Positions 1-6,344 of a stretch of DNA of 6,584 nt are shown in pieces. Location of the stretch: the NCBI GenBank assembly GCA_002438905.1, contig DJSA01000091.1, forward strand, positions 1-6,584, in the 5' to 3' direction. Source of the DNA: Bacteroidales bacterium UBA6346 (GTDB lineage Bacteria; Bacteroidota; Bacteroidia; Bacteroidales; UBA932). Within the stretch, counting starts at the first letter, position 1. Each line of letters opens with the position of its first letter. Made by a program: the position numbers and the translations under genes. The notes under the pieces are model-generated. The model worked only from the letters and a program-made list of their open reading frames with translations. It made no database searches and was not told the DNA's origin.

Positions 1-2010
1 TTCACCGATGCCGAGGCTCCGACAAACAAACTCGTGTGGTCAAAGGACGATGCCATAGGAATATTCACTGTCTCTGGTTCCACGAACAACATCAACTACC
101 GCGCGTATCTTCTCAGCACCTCCATCGGCTCTCCGAACGGAGTCTTTATTCCTGTCGAGCCCGAATCGGAGGAGGCTGAAGGTCTCAGACTTCCGGAAAA
201 GGGCACCGAGAATTTTCTCATCTACTACCCATATTCCGAGAAGGCGGATCTCAACGTGGACGATTTCATGATTCATGGGACTATTCCGGAACTTCAGGAG
301 CAGGCAGCGGTGAGCGACAAGGAAATAGGAAAGAATGGATTTGCCTACGGATTCACGCAGGTTGCCGCCGATACGAAGAAAATAGACTTCTCTCTCACTC
401 ATGCGATGTCCTACATCCGCTTTGTCGTCGCGTCGACCGACTATGCCGACTATATGCTCAAGTCAGTTCAGCTCTACGACGCTGCCGGTGAGGCTGTCCT
501 CACGGGTGAATATGCCTTTGACGTTGAGAATAAGGCCATTGTCGTTCCGGAAAACGGCAAGACAAGCTCTTCTGCAAAGGTCGCGCTTGCGGACAACGCG
601 CAGTTCAAGGCCATCGGCTCCGACAAGCAGGAACTCTACCTCACGCTCCTTCCGGGTGCTGACCTTACTTCCGCAACTGTCTATGCCATTGTTACTTTTG
701 CCAATGACAAGAAAGAGACTGTCAGCATCCCTGTGGAACTCGCGAAGAAGGGCAAGCTTGAGGCTGGCACGATGACCACAATCGACCTCGGCTCGGTCAA
801 TGCCTCAAGCAACGCGTTCACGTGGTATGAGCCTGTGGAGAAGAGAAATCTCGTGAACGGCTGGTGCTACGGCGCGCAGAATACCTATTTCGTGGAGCGC
901 AGCGCGGAAGACAATTGGAATCAGGTGACATTCGACGTGAAGGCACGCGGCGACTTCTCGCAGGTCGCCGAACCTAAGTATGTGGGTATCATTTCATCCG
1001 GGGATGTTGGAAACAACGGTCTCATCCGCCTTTCCGATGGCACGATGACATATAATGACAAGCCTACCACTCCGGTGAACGGAGACTATACGGTGACCGT
1101 CGAGATGGCTCCGACATCAAAGAATTGCGGAAGTTCTGCCTGGGGAGTGGTGGCAATCTATGATAAGGACTACAATCTTCTCTGGTCATATATGATTAAC
1201 TCCTACGAGCCGGGTGAGGAACCTAAGGCCAACGCTTATCCGGGCACTGGAAAGTCCGTGATGGACCGTAACCTTGGCGCGAAGAGACCGGCGACAAAGG
1301 AAATAATTCCGGCAAAGGGTGACTGGGGAGCATATTTCCAGTGGGGACGTCCTGCTCCACTCATGTGGTCAGTCAGCAAGCAGGAACACTATCAGGGCGC
1401 TCTCGTCACGGCTGAGACAGACCTCAAGGCAGCTCTTGCAAAGCCTTTCATCAAGTGGGGCTATGCGAGCGGCGACGGATGGACATCCAACGGCAACTGG
1501 TATGTCGGAGAGTTCCTAAATCTCTGGGGCGGCAATGAGACGGAAGACCTCTATGACAAGAATATCGACATGGGCAAGACAGTCTATGACCCGTGTCCTG
1601 CAGGTTATCGCGTCGCTTCGGGAGATGTGATTGAATATGCGATCACGTACGGAAAGCGCAATGAGATTGACCACACGGACGTAACTCCGAAGGACGACAT
1701 CCTCTTTCCGAACATCGCTTCCGTTGTGGAGATTCCTCTTGATGGTGGAACGAGCGATTATTGGATTTATATCGGCGCACACTGGGGCTCAAACGGAACT
1801 TGGGGCAACCGCACGGGTTCTAACAACAAACATGGTGCTCTCTATTGGTCAAATTCTCCGGTAGGCAATCAGGCATACGTCCTTCAGCACTGCTACTTCT
1901 CCGCAGGTTATGGCGGAGCCGCAGGCGACAAGGACGGCAAGAAGACCTTCTCTGCCAACAGAGCACAGGGTCTCGCAGTTCGCTGTATGGTCGACGCCGA
2001 GAACAGATAG
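1..2010 (+). CDS. Fimbrillin-like secreted protein with C-terminal FISUMP-type domain (5' end outside window)
   Basis: The reading frame is open from base 1 to the TAG at 2008-2010 (669 residues visible), so the start and any signal peptide lie upstream; the GTG at 34 is internal. Seen: the first ~260 residues resemble the Bacteroidales fimbrillin-like (Mfa-like) fold, with an opening like WSKDDAIGIF, a segment LTHAMSYIRFVV (bases ~394-429) and beta-rich sequence closing with GTMTTIDLG (near 770-795). A middle part (~840-1200) ends in a VVAIYDKDYNLLWSY stretch of the kind that precedes FISUMP modules. The last ~250 residues carry typical FISUMP signatures: VMDRNLGA (from 1258), YFQWGRP (from 1333), DPCPAGYRV (from 1588), and a terminal GLAVRCMVD (from 1969). 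Known: such proteins are exported, often lipid-anchored, and related to fimbrial tip or stalk subunits. Inference: surface adhesin or matrix protein; ligand unknown. Its 3' end faces the tRNA gene and no neighbour suggests a sugar-uptake role. Confidence 0.8.
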   Translation, partial: FTDAEAPTNKLVWSKDDAIGIFTVSGSTNNINYRAYLLSTSIGSPNGVFIPVEPESEEAEGLRLPEKGTENFLIYYPYSEKADLNVDDFMIHGTIPELQEQAAVSDKEIGKNGFAYGFTQVAADTKKIDFSLTHAMSYIRFVVASTDYADYMLKSVQLYDAAGEAVLTGEYAFDVENKAIVVPENGKTSSSAKVALADNAQFKAIGSDKQELYLTLLPGADLTSATVYAIVTFANDKKETVSIPVELAKKGKLEAGTMTTIDLGSVNASSNAFTWYEPVEKRNLVNGWCYGAQNTYFVERSAEDNWNQVTFDVKARGDFSQVAEPKYVGIISSGDVGNNGLIRLSDGTMTYNDKPTTPVNGDYTVTVEMAPTSKNCGSSAWGVVAIYDKDYNLLWSYMINSYEPGEEPKANAYPGTGKSVMDRNLGAKRPATKEIIPAKGDWGAYFQWGRPAPLMWSVSKQEHYQGALVTAETDLKAALAKPFIKWGYASGDGWTSNGNWYVGEFLNLWGGNETEDLYDKNIDMGKTVYDPCPAGYRVASGDVIEYAITYGKRNEIDHTDVTPKDDILFPNIASVVEIPLDGGTSDYWIYIGAHWGSNGTWGNRTGSNNKHGALYWSNSPVGNQAYVLQHCYFSAGYGGAAGDKDGKKTFSANRAQGLAVRCMVDAENR

Positions 2011-2020
2011 GAAATCATTG

Positions 2021-2070
2021 AAATTTTTCGGGATTTTTCGGAAATTCTCGGAAATTCTCGCGAAATCCCG
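2021..2070. repeat. Tandem 10-bp repeat, about four to five degenerate copies
   Basis: Five consecutive 10-mers fall in register from 2021: AAATTTTTCG, GGATTTTTCG, GAAATTCTCG, GAAATTCTCG, CGAAATCCCG. Copies three and four are identical and the first four all end in TCG. The array starts 10 bp after the stop codon of the fimbrillin-like gene and lies inside the inverted repeat annotated at 2021-2078. A period of 10 bp is close to one DNA helical turn, but whether that matters is unknown. It could be simple slippage expansion within a terminator loop. Confidence 0.7.
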
Positions 2071-2078
2071 AAAAATTT
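2021..2078 (+). terminator. Long inverted repeat, probable 3' end hairpin of the fimbrillin-like gene
   Basis: The arms at 2021-2036 (AAATTTTTCGGGATTT) and 2063-2078 (AAATCCCGAAAAATTT) are perfect 16-bp reverse complements separated by 26 nt of tandem repeat. It sits just after the stop codon, where a transcript end is expected. The stem is AT-rich with a central CGGG/CCCG block, and no clean U-run follows except the TTT of the stem itself, so termination is plausible but not of the textbook type. It could instead be an mRNA 3'-protecting structure or a protein-binding site. Confidence 0.5.
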
Positions 2079-2107
2079 GTTAAAGCAATTATTTTGTTAT
2101 ACCTTTG
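2076..2107 (+). promoter_or_regulatory. Bacteroides-type housekeeping promoter for tRNA-Ser
   Basis: TTTG at 2076-2079 (-33 box) is followed after 20 nt by TACCTTTG at 2100-2107, a full match to the Bacteroidota -7 consensus TAnnTTTG with a spacing in the usual 19-21 nt range. It lies 35 bp upstream of the tRNA. The first three bases of the -33 box are also the last three bases of the preceding hairpin arm. Confidence 0.8.
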
Positions 2108-2108
2108 C

Positions 2109-2126
2109 TGTCCCTTTTGCGGGACA
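2109..2126 (+). other. Short leader hairpin upstream of tRNA-Ser
   Basis: TGTCCC (2109-2114) pairs with GGGACA (2121-2126) around a 6-nt TTTTGC loop. It lies between the -7 box and the tRNA, at or just after the expected transcription start, so it would form at the very 5' end of the precursor tRNA. It may protect or shape the leader that RNase P removes; this is inference. Confidence 0.45.
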
Positions 2127-2142
2127 GATTGGTACAACAACT

Positions 2143-2230
2143 GGTGAGATGGGTGAGTGGCTGAAACCAGCAGTTTGCTAAACTGCCGAACTCGATTAGG
2201 GTTCCGGGGGTTCGAATCCCCCTCTCACCG
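2143..2230 (+). tRNA. tRNA-Ser (anticodon GCU, reads AGC/AGU)
   Basis: A complete class II tRNA folds by eye: acceptor stem GGTGAGA (2143-2149) with TCTCACC (2223-2229), discriminator G at 2230, D-stem GGT/ACC, anticodon stem GCAGT (2170-2174) with ACTGC (2182-2186), loop TTGCTAA with anticodon GCT at 2177-2179, a long variable arm closed by GAAC/GTTC, and a T-arm GGGGG-TTCGAAT-CCCCC. The long variable arm and the anticodon both indicate serine. The bases after the discriminator are CAG, so CCA is not encoded and must be added by the nucleotidyltransferase. It has its own promoter and terminator, so it is transcribed independently. Confidence 0.97.
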
Positions 2231-2239
2231 CAGAGGTGA

Positions 2240-2281
2240 AAAGGTCAGCTAAATTGCTTTTAGTTGGCCTTTATTGTTTTT
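2240..2281 (+). terminator. Intrinsic terminator of tRNA-Ser
   Basis: AAAGGTCAGCTAAA (2240-2253) pairs over 14 bp with TTTAGTTGGCCTTT (2259-2272), with two G-U pairs in the RNA, around a 5-nt loop. It is followed by a T-rich tract ATTGTTTTT (2273-2281). It starts 10 nt after the tRNA and separates it from the GH88 gene. Confidence 0.8.
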
Positions 2282-2309
2282 GTAAGAGATTTTGAATCAA
2301 CTAAATATA
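2277..2309 (+). promoter_or_regulatory. Weak candidate promoter for the GH88 gene
   Basis: A TTTTTG at 2277-2282 and a TAAATATA at 2302-2309 are 19 nt apart, the spacing expected of a Bacteroidota promoter, but the -7 box lacks the TTTG end. It would give a leader of only about ten bases. The other option is read-through from the tRNA unit. The region before the start codon (2310-2322) has no Shine-Dalgarno sequence, as is usual in this phylum. Confidence 0.3.
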
Positions 2310-2322
2310 ACACTAACGGATT

Positions 2323-3549
2323 ATGAAAAAGAAACTTTTATTGCCAGTTCTTCTGTTGACGGCATTTGCCTGCACCCCAAAGAATGACATCATTGACGAC
2401 AACATCGGCTTTGCCGAGAAGCAGCTTGCCGGGCTCATTGCCGAATCCGAAGAGGGCGGTGCGGTCAGATTTCCGTCGACAGTCAAGGACGGGAAGGTGG
2501 TCTTCGTTCCGGAAAGGGACTGGGTTAGCGGATTCTTCGCCGGCACGATGTGGTATATGTATGAACTCACAGGAAAAGAGGACTATGCAGTGCATGCGCA
2601 GAAGCAGACGGAGGCTCTCCATAACCTTCAGTACTTCACGGAGCACCACGACGTCGGTTTCATGGTCTACGACAGCTATGGCAACGGGCTCAGGCTCAAG
2701 AATATCCCCGGATATGACACCGTGCTCGTAAACACCGCGAAGTCCCTTGCAACCCGCTTCCGTCCCAAGGCAGGCATCATCCAGTCATGGAACGTCACCG
2801 GTGGCTGGCAGAAGGAGAGGGGATGGATCTGCCCTGTCATCATCGACAACATGATGAACCTCGAACTTCTTTTCCGCGCAAGCGAGATTTCCGGAGACCC
2901 GACATTCCGCGACATCGCCATAAGTCACGCCGACAAGACGATGGAGCACCATTTCCGCAGTGACTACAGCTGCTACCACGTGGTTGACTACGATCCGGAG
3001 ACAGGCGCCGTCCGCAGCCGCGAGACCGCACAAGGCGCAGGAGACGAGTCCCGTTGGTCACGCGGACAGTCCTGGGCGCTCTACGGCTACACTGCCACCT
3101 ACCGTTACACGAAGGATCCACGCTATCTTGAGCAGGCCCGCCACATCGCCGATTTCCTCGTCAACGAGAAGAATATGCCTGAGGATTTCATTCCGCTGTG
3201 GGACTACGATGCGGTGGAATATGCCAAGATTACTCCGGCGTATGAGAAGTATGTGAACCAGAGGGATGCGTCTGCCGGAGCCATAATGGCATCGGCTCTC
3301 TATGAGCTTTGGGAGTATACGAAAAATGACAGCTATCTTGCCGCTGCCGACAAGATTGTCACCTCTCTCTCCGCCGCTCCATACCGCGCCGCTCTCGGCA
3401 CCAACGGCGGATTCCTCCTCCAGCACTCCGTGGGAAGCATCCCTCACGGCAGCAGCATCGATGTCCCTCTCAACTACGCCGACTACTATCTCCTCGAAGC
3501 CCTCGTCCGCAAACGCCACATCCAGAACGGCGAGAACCCGGTGGAGTAA
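2323..3549 (+). CDS. GH88 unsaturated glucuronyl hydrolase, predicted lipoprotein
   Basis: This 408-residue protein resembles GH88 enzymes, which hydrolyse the 4,5-unsaturated uronic acid at the non-reducing end of oligosaccharides made by polysaccharide lyases, using a hydration mechanism on the vinyl ether. Seen: the start MKKKLLLPVLLLTAFAC is a lipoprotein signal with Cys17 as the lipidated residue, supporting the ATG at 2323. The mature part has the helical-barrel motifs of the family: RDWVSGFFAGTMWYMYE (65-81), HHDVGFM (108-114), PVIIDNMMNLELL (171-183), DESRWSRGQSWALYG (241-255), RDASAGAI (314-321) and SIDVPLNYADYYLLEA (378-393). Asp110 and Asp175 match in context the two essential aspartates of the Bacillus sp. 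GL1 enzyme. RGQSWALYG favours GH88 over the related GH105. No acidic lipoprotein-export motif follows Cys17 directly, so periplasm-facing anchoring is inferred. The gene is monocistronic here, with a strong terminator after it and a convergent neighbour. Substrate is not shown. Confidence 0.9.
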   Translation: MKKKLLLPVLLLTAFACTPKNDIIDDNIGFAEKQLAGLIAESEEGGAVRFPSTVKDGKVVFVPERDWVSGFFAGTMWYMYELTGKEDYAVHAQKQTEALHNLQYFTEHHDVGFMVYDSYGNGLRLKNIPGYDTVLVNTAKSLATRFRPKAGIIQSWNVTGGWQKERGWICPVIIDNMMNLELLFRASEISGDPTFRDIAISHADKTMEHHFRSDYSCYHVVDYDPETGAVRSRETAQGAGDESRWSRGQSWALYGYTATYRYTKDPRYLEQARHIADFLVNEKNMPEDFIPLWDYDAVEYAKITPAYEKYVNQRDASAGAIMASALYELWEYTKNDSYLAAADKIVTSLSAAPYRAALGTNGGFLLQHSVGSIPHGSSIDVPLNYADYYLLEALVRKRHIQNGENPVE

Positions 3550-3572
3550 GTTTCAGCGAGACTAAACGGATA

Positions 3573-3612
3573 ATAAACCCCGAAAGTTTTTTGTTTGACT
3601 TTCGGGGTTTAT
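3573..3612. terminator. Bidirectional terminator between convergent genes
   Basis: ATAAACCCCGAAAG (3573-3586) and CTTTCGGGGTTTAT (3599-3612) are perfect 14-bp reverse complements around a 12-nt loop. It lies 23 bp after the GH88 stop and 35 bp after the GH78 stop on the opposite strand. Each strand reads CGGGGTTTAT at its 3' side, a GC-rich stem end followed by a short T-rich run, so it can serve both genes. Confidence 0.85.
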
Positions 3613-3647
3613 CATTGCACGGGTTCTTTTATGATGTGCGGTGTCTC

Positions 3648-6266
3648 CTATTTGCCGAGCGTGAGCCTTACGGAGTGGCTGCCGGGGCCGTATTTCGTCG
3701 GGGCGCTGCCGTCGGGAAGGCTGACAGTGGCGGTGCTGCCTTTAGGGATGCCGAAATGCCACTCCCAAGTGTTGCCCTCATATTTCCATTCGCTTGTGAT
3801 GAGTCCTGCGGCGGACTTGTAGGAGGCCTTGAGGGAGCCGAGGCGACGGTCAGGGATGGGCTTCATGATGATGTTCCGGAATCCGGGCGCTTCGGTGTCG
3901 GCTGCGATGCCGGCCGCTGTCTTCCAGAGCCATTCGCAGACACATCCGTAGGCGTAGTGATTGAAACTGTTCATGCCTTTCGGACCCATTCCGCTCTCGA
4001 TGGTGTAGCTGTTCCAGCGCTCCCAGATTGTGGTCGCCCCGTTGTCGACTGAATAGAGCCAGCTCGGGTTCTTCCTTTGAAACAGGAGGTTATAGGCTAT
4101 GTCTGCCATCCCGTTTTCGGAGAGGGTCGGCATCAGGATTGACGTGCCGAGAAAGCCTGTCTGGAGGCACATTCCGTGCTCCTCGAAATTTTTACGCAGG
4201 TGTGCGGTCATGTTATCCTTTGCCTGTCCATCGACGAGACCGTTCCGGAGGGCGAAAAGTGCTGGGGTCTGCATCGTGTTGAATACGGCGTTCCGGAAGC
4301 TGCCGTCGGAGTTGAGGAAGTTCTCGCGGAGGTAATCCTTAGCGTCGGCCGTCATTGCTTCGTATGTTTTCCAGTCGCGTCCGGTGGCCTTTGCCATGTC
4401 GCGCATCATCGCCGCGTCGATTGCCCAGTAACTTGCTCCGAGATAGTCCCAGTACTCGTCATAGTCTTTCTTCAGCGTCTTTTTTCCTGAAGCATCCTTG
4501 TCGAATTTCGGCGAGTGGCTTTCAAGCGCCTCGTAGCTGAGCCAGTCCGCGTACTGGTCGTTGCCGTTCTCCGCCGCGAGGGCCGCATGGTCATATTTCG
4601 TCTCGTTCACGTGAGTCATGAACTTTTCCATCGCATCCCAGTTCTCGTCAACGATTGAATTGTCTCCGAACTGCTTCCAGACGACCCAAGGAACGATTAC
4701 TCCTGCGTCAGCCCAGCCGACCCTCATCATCTCGTTTGGCGCTGCACCGTATTGTGCGAAAGGAGCGACTCCTGGAAGTCCTCCGAGTTCTGTTTGGGTG
4801 TCACGCAGGTCACGTGTCCATTTGTGGAAGAATCGGTCTGTGTTCGCGAAGAATGAACCGGTTTCCGCAAAAACCTGCGTGTCGGCGGTCCATCCGAGGC
4901 GTTCGTTTCTTTGGGGACAGTCTGTCGGTACGGAAAGATAGTTGGACCGCTGTCCCCAGACCATGTTGGAAATCAGCCGGTTGATGAGTGCGTTGCCGGT
5001 TGTGAGCGTTCCTGTCTCAAGTTCTTTCGTTATGGAACTTACAGGGACGGTCACGATGGAACGAATCTTCACGGGGGCCGTGGCGCTGACTGAGGCGTAA
5101 CGATAGCCGAAGAAAGTGCTGCAAGGATGGTAGGTGATAAATCCTTTGTCCGCTCCGAAAGTGTAGATGAGTCGAATGCCGATGTTATGCGCGCGCAGAT
5201 TTGTTCTGTGTATGCTGCCCTCCGGACCGTCCATCCCGCGGCTGAGCGCGCCGTTCCCGTCGTTCAGTATTTCCGCCGGCAGGAAGGTCAGGACAGTGCC
5301 CTCGGCAGCGCTGAACTCGAACTCCGGAATGCCGGCCGTGTTCTGCCCGAAATCGAGGACGAGGTTCTCGCCCGCATTGACTTTCATTTCCTCTCCGGGA
5401 GCATATTCCCTGGCAATCACCACCTTGCCATATTCATTTTCCTTGACATTCTCGACATTCTTCCAGACGTATGCCGTCTGTGGTTTGAGAGTGAGGTCGC
5501 GGCGAAGATAGACTTCCGCTCCGTCAGACGGGAATATGCTTCCCTTGAACTCATCGAACTTTTCGGGAGCACCGAGCTTCTCCGGAGTGAGGTATCCCTG
5601 AGGGATGCGTGCGTCATATTCCTCACCATCAAAAATCGAGGCATGGGTCACAGGTCCGGCGATTCCAGCCTTCCAGTCCGTGAGGTTCGTTCCGAAATTC
5701 TGAACGCTGCCGTCGGCGAAAGTGAGCTGAAGGACTCCTCTGAATGCCGGTTTGCTGCCAATCATTCCGTCGTGGCCATACGGGGTTATGATTTTGTCCG
5801 CCCACCACCCCGGCGTCACCTGCGCGGAGAGCTGATTGACCTGTCCGGAGCCTTTCCTGAATGCGTCCGTGATGTCGTAGGTGAAAGAGAGCCTTGTTTT
5901 CTCGTAATGAGTGAATCCCGGTTTGAGGAATTCATTTCCGACCTCGGTTCCGTTGAGGAATATTCTGTAGACGCCAAGACCGGTTGTCATCCAGACGGCC
6001 TTTTCCACTTTCTCTGGGTTCGTGACGTCGCTGACGAACCAGCTTGCTCCGTCCGCTGCCCTTTCCCTGAGTTCGTTTGCGGTGCCTTCGATGATTCCGC
6101 TTATTACACCCTTCACGACCGGGGCATCCACAGCGGCAATCCACTCCGATTCCTTCCAGAGCGAACTGTCAAGCGCTTCCGTGCGTATTCCCGTGTTTTC
6201 TCTGCTTTCTGTGCAACTGATTGCAGAAAGCGCAGCAACGATGGCCGCAGTGATTTTTCTGTTCAT
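3648..6266 (-). CDS. GH78 alpha-L-rhamnosidase, predicted lipoprotein
   Basis: This 872-residue protein is expected to release alpha-linked L-rhamnose from glycans by an inverting mechanism. Seen: MNRKITAAIVAALSAISC is a lipoprotein signal with Cys18 as the anchor, supporting the ATG at 6266-6264. Domains in order: an N-terminal beta-sandwich of Bac_rhamnosid_N type (~80-240, with GLGVYRIFLNGTEVG and PGFTHYEKTRLSFTYDIT, then GWWAD), a second beta domain (~285-410, NLVLDFGQNTAG), the (alpha/alpha)6 catalytic barrel (~415-770) and a C-terminal beta domain (~775-870). The catalytic signatures are intact: VPTDCPQRNERLGWTAD (446-462), in which Glu455 corresponds to the family's proton donor, and NGATTIWERWNSY (742-754), in which Glu749 corresponds to the general base. 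Length fits the family. It follows the GH3 gene by 78 bp on the same strand, with no clear promoter in the gap, so co-transcription is likely. Which rhamnosyl linkage it cuts cannot be read from the sequence. Confidence 0.93.
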   Translation of the reverse strand: MNRKITAAIVAALSAISCTESRENTGIRTEALDSSLWKESEWIAAVDAPVVKGVISGIIEGTANELRERAADGASWFVSDVTNPEKVEKAVWMTTGLGVYRIFLNGTEVGNEFLKPGFTHYEKTRLSFTYDITDAFRKGSGQVNQLSAQVTPGWWADKIITPYGHDGMIGSKPAFRGVLQLTFADGSVQNFGTNLTDWKAGIAGPVTHASIFDGEEYDARIPQGYLTPEKLGAPEKFDEFKGSIFPSDGAEVYLRRDLTLKPQTAYVWKNVENVKENEYGKVVIAREYAPGEEMKVNAGENLVLDFGQNTAGIPEFEFSAAEGTVLTFLPAEILNDGNGALSRGMDGPEGSIHRTNLRAHNIGIRLIYTFGADKGFITYHPCSTFFGYRYASVSATAPVKIRSIVTVPVSSITKELETGTLTTGNALINRLISNMVWGQRSNYLSVPTDCPQRNERLGWTADTQVFAETGSFFANTDRFFHKWTRDLRDTQTELGGLPGVAPFAQYGAAPNEMMRVGWADAGVIVPWVVWKQFGDNSIVDENWDAMEKFMTHVNETKYDHAALAAENGNDQYADWLSYEALESHSPKFDKDASGKKTLKKDYDEYWDYLGASYWAIDAAMMRDMAKATGRDWKTYEAMTADAKDYLRENFLNSDGSFRNAVFNTMQTPALFALRNGLVDGQAKDNMTAHLRKNFEEHGMCLQTGFLGTSILMPTLSENGMADIAYNLLFQRKNPSWLYSVDNGATTIWERWNSYTIESGMGPKGMNSFNHYAYGCVCEWLWKTAAGIAADTEAPGFRNIIMKPIPDRRLGSLKASYKSAAGLITSEWKYEGNTWEWHFGIPKGSTATVSLPDGSAPTKYGPGSHSVRLTLGK

Positions 6267-6344
6267 TTTTTGTTGTTGACGTTTATTTGCGCTCCCCCTG
6301 GAACTCGATTCCGTCGGTGGCGCACGATGTTGAACTTCAATGAA
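6267..6344 (-). other. 78-bp gap between the GH3 and GH78 genes, probably intra-operonic
   Basis: I see no TAnnTTTG box and no strong hairpin with a T-run on the minus strand, so nothing separates the two genes transcriptionally. The leader just before the GH78 ATG is A-rich (CAACAACAAAAA) without a Shine-Dalgarno motif. An 11-bp palindrome TTGAACTTCAA (6330-6340) lies just after the GH3 stop; it is too small to call a terminator. Confidence 0.5.

Noticed and set aside
34..36. GTG as a possible start of the first gene
   Set aside because: The same frame is open back to base 1 with matching fimbrillin-like composition, and no signal peptide follows the GTG, so it is an internal valine codon.
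2021..2078. CRISPR array
   Set aside because: The repeat units are only 10 bp, contiguous and without spacers, so it is a simple tandem repeat within a hairpin.
2143..2322. Attachment site or integrated element at tRNA-Ser
   Set aside because: No second copy of the tRNA 3' end and no integrase are visible in the window, so no attachment site is annotated.
2281..2322. Riboswitch or long regulated leader before the GH88 gene
   Set aside because: Only about 40 bases separate the tRNA terminator from the start codon, with no stable structure, which is too little for a known riboswitch.
3058..3519. Minus-strand open frame of 153 codons opposite the GH88 gene
   Set aside because: It is antisense to conserved GH88 motifs and its composition is what the complementary codons would give.
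3591..4052. Plus-strand open frame of 153 codons opposite the 3' end of the GH78 gene
   Set aside because: It lies almost wholly within the well-supported rhamnosidase gene, has no recognisable domain and begins inside the terminator region.
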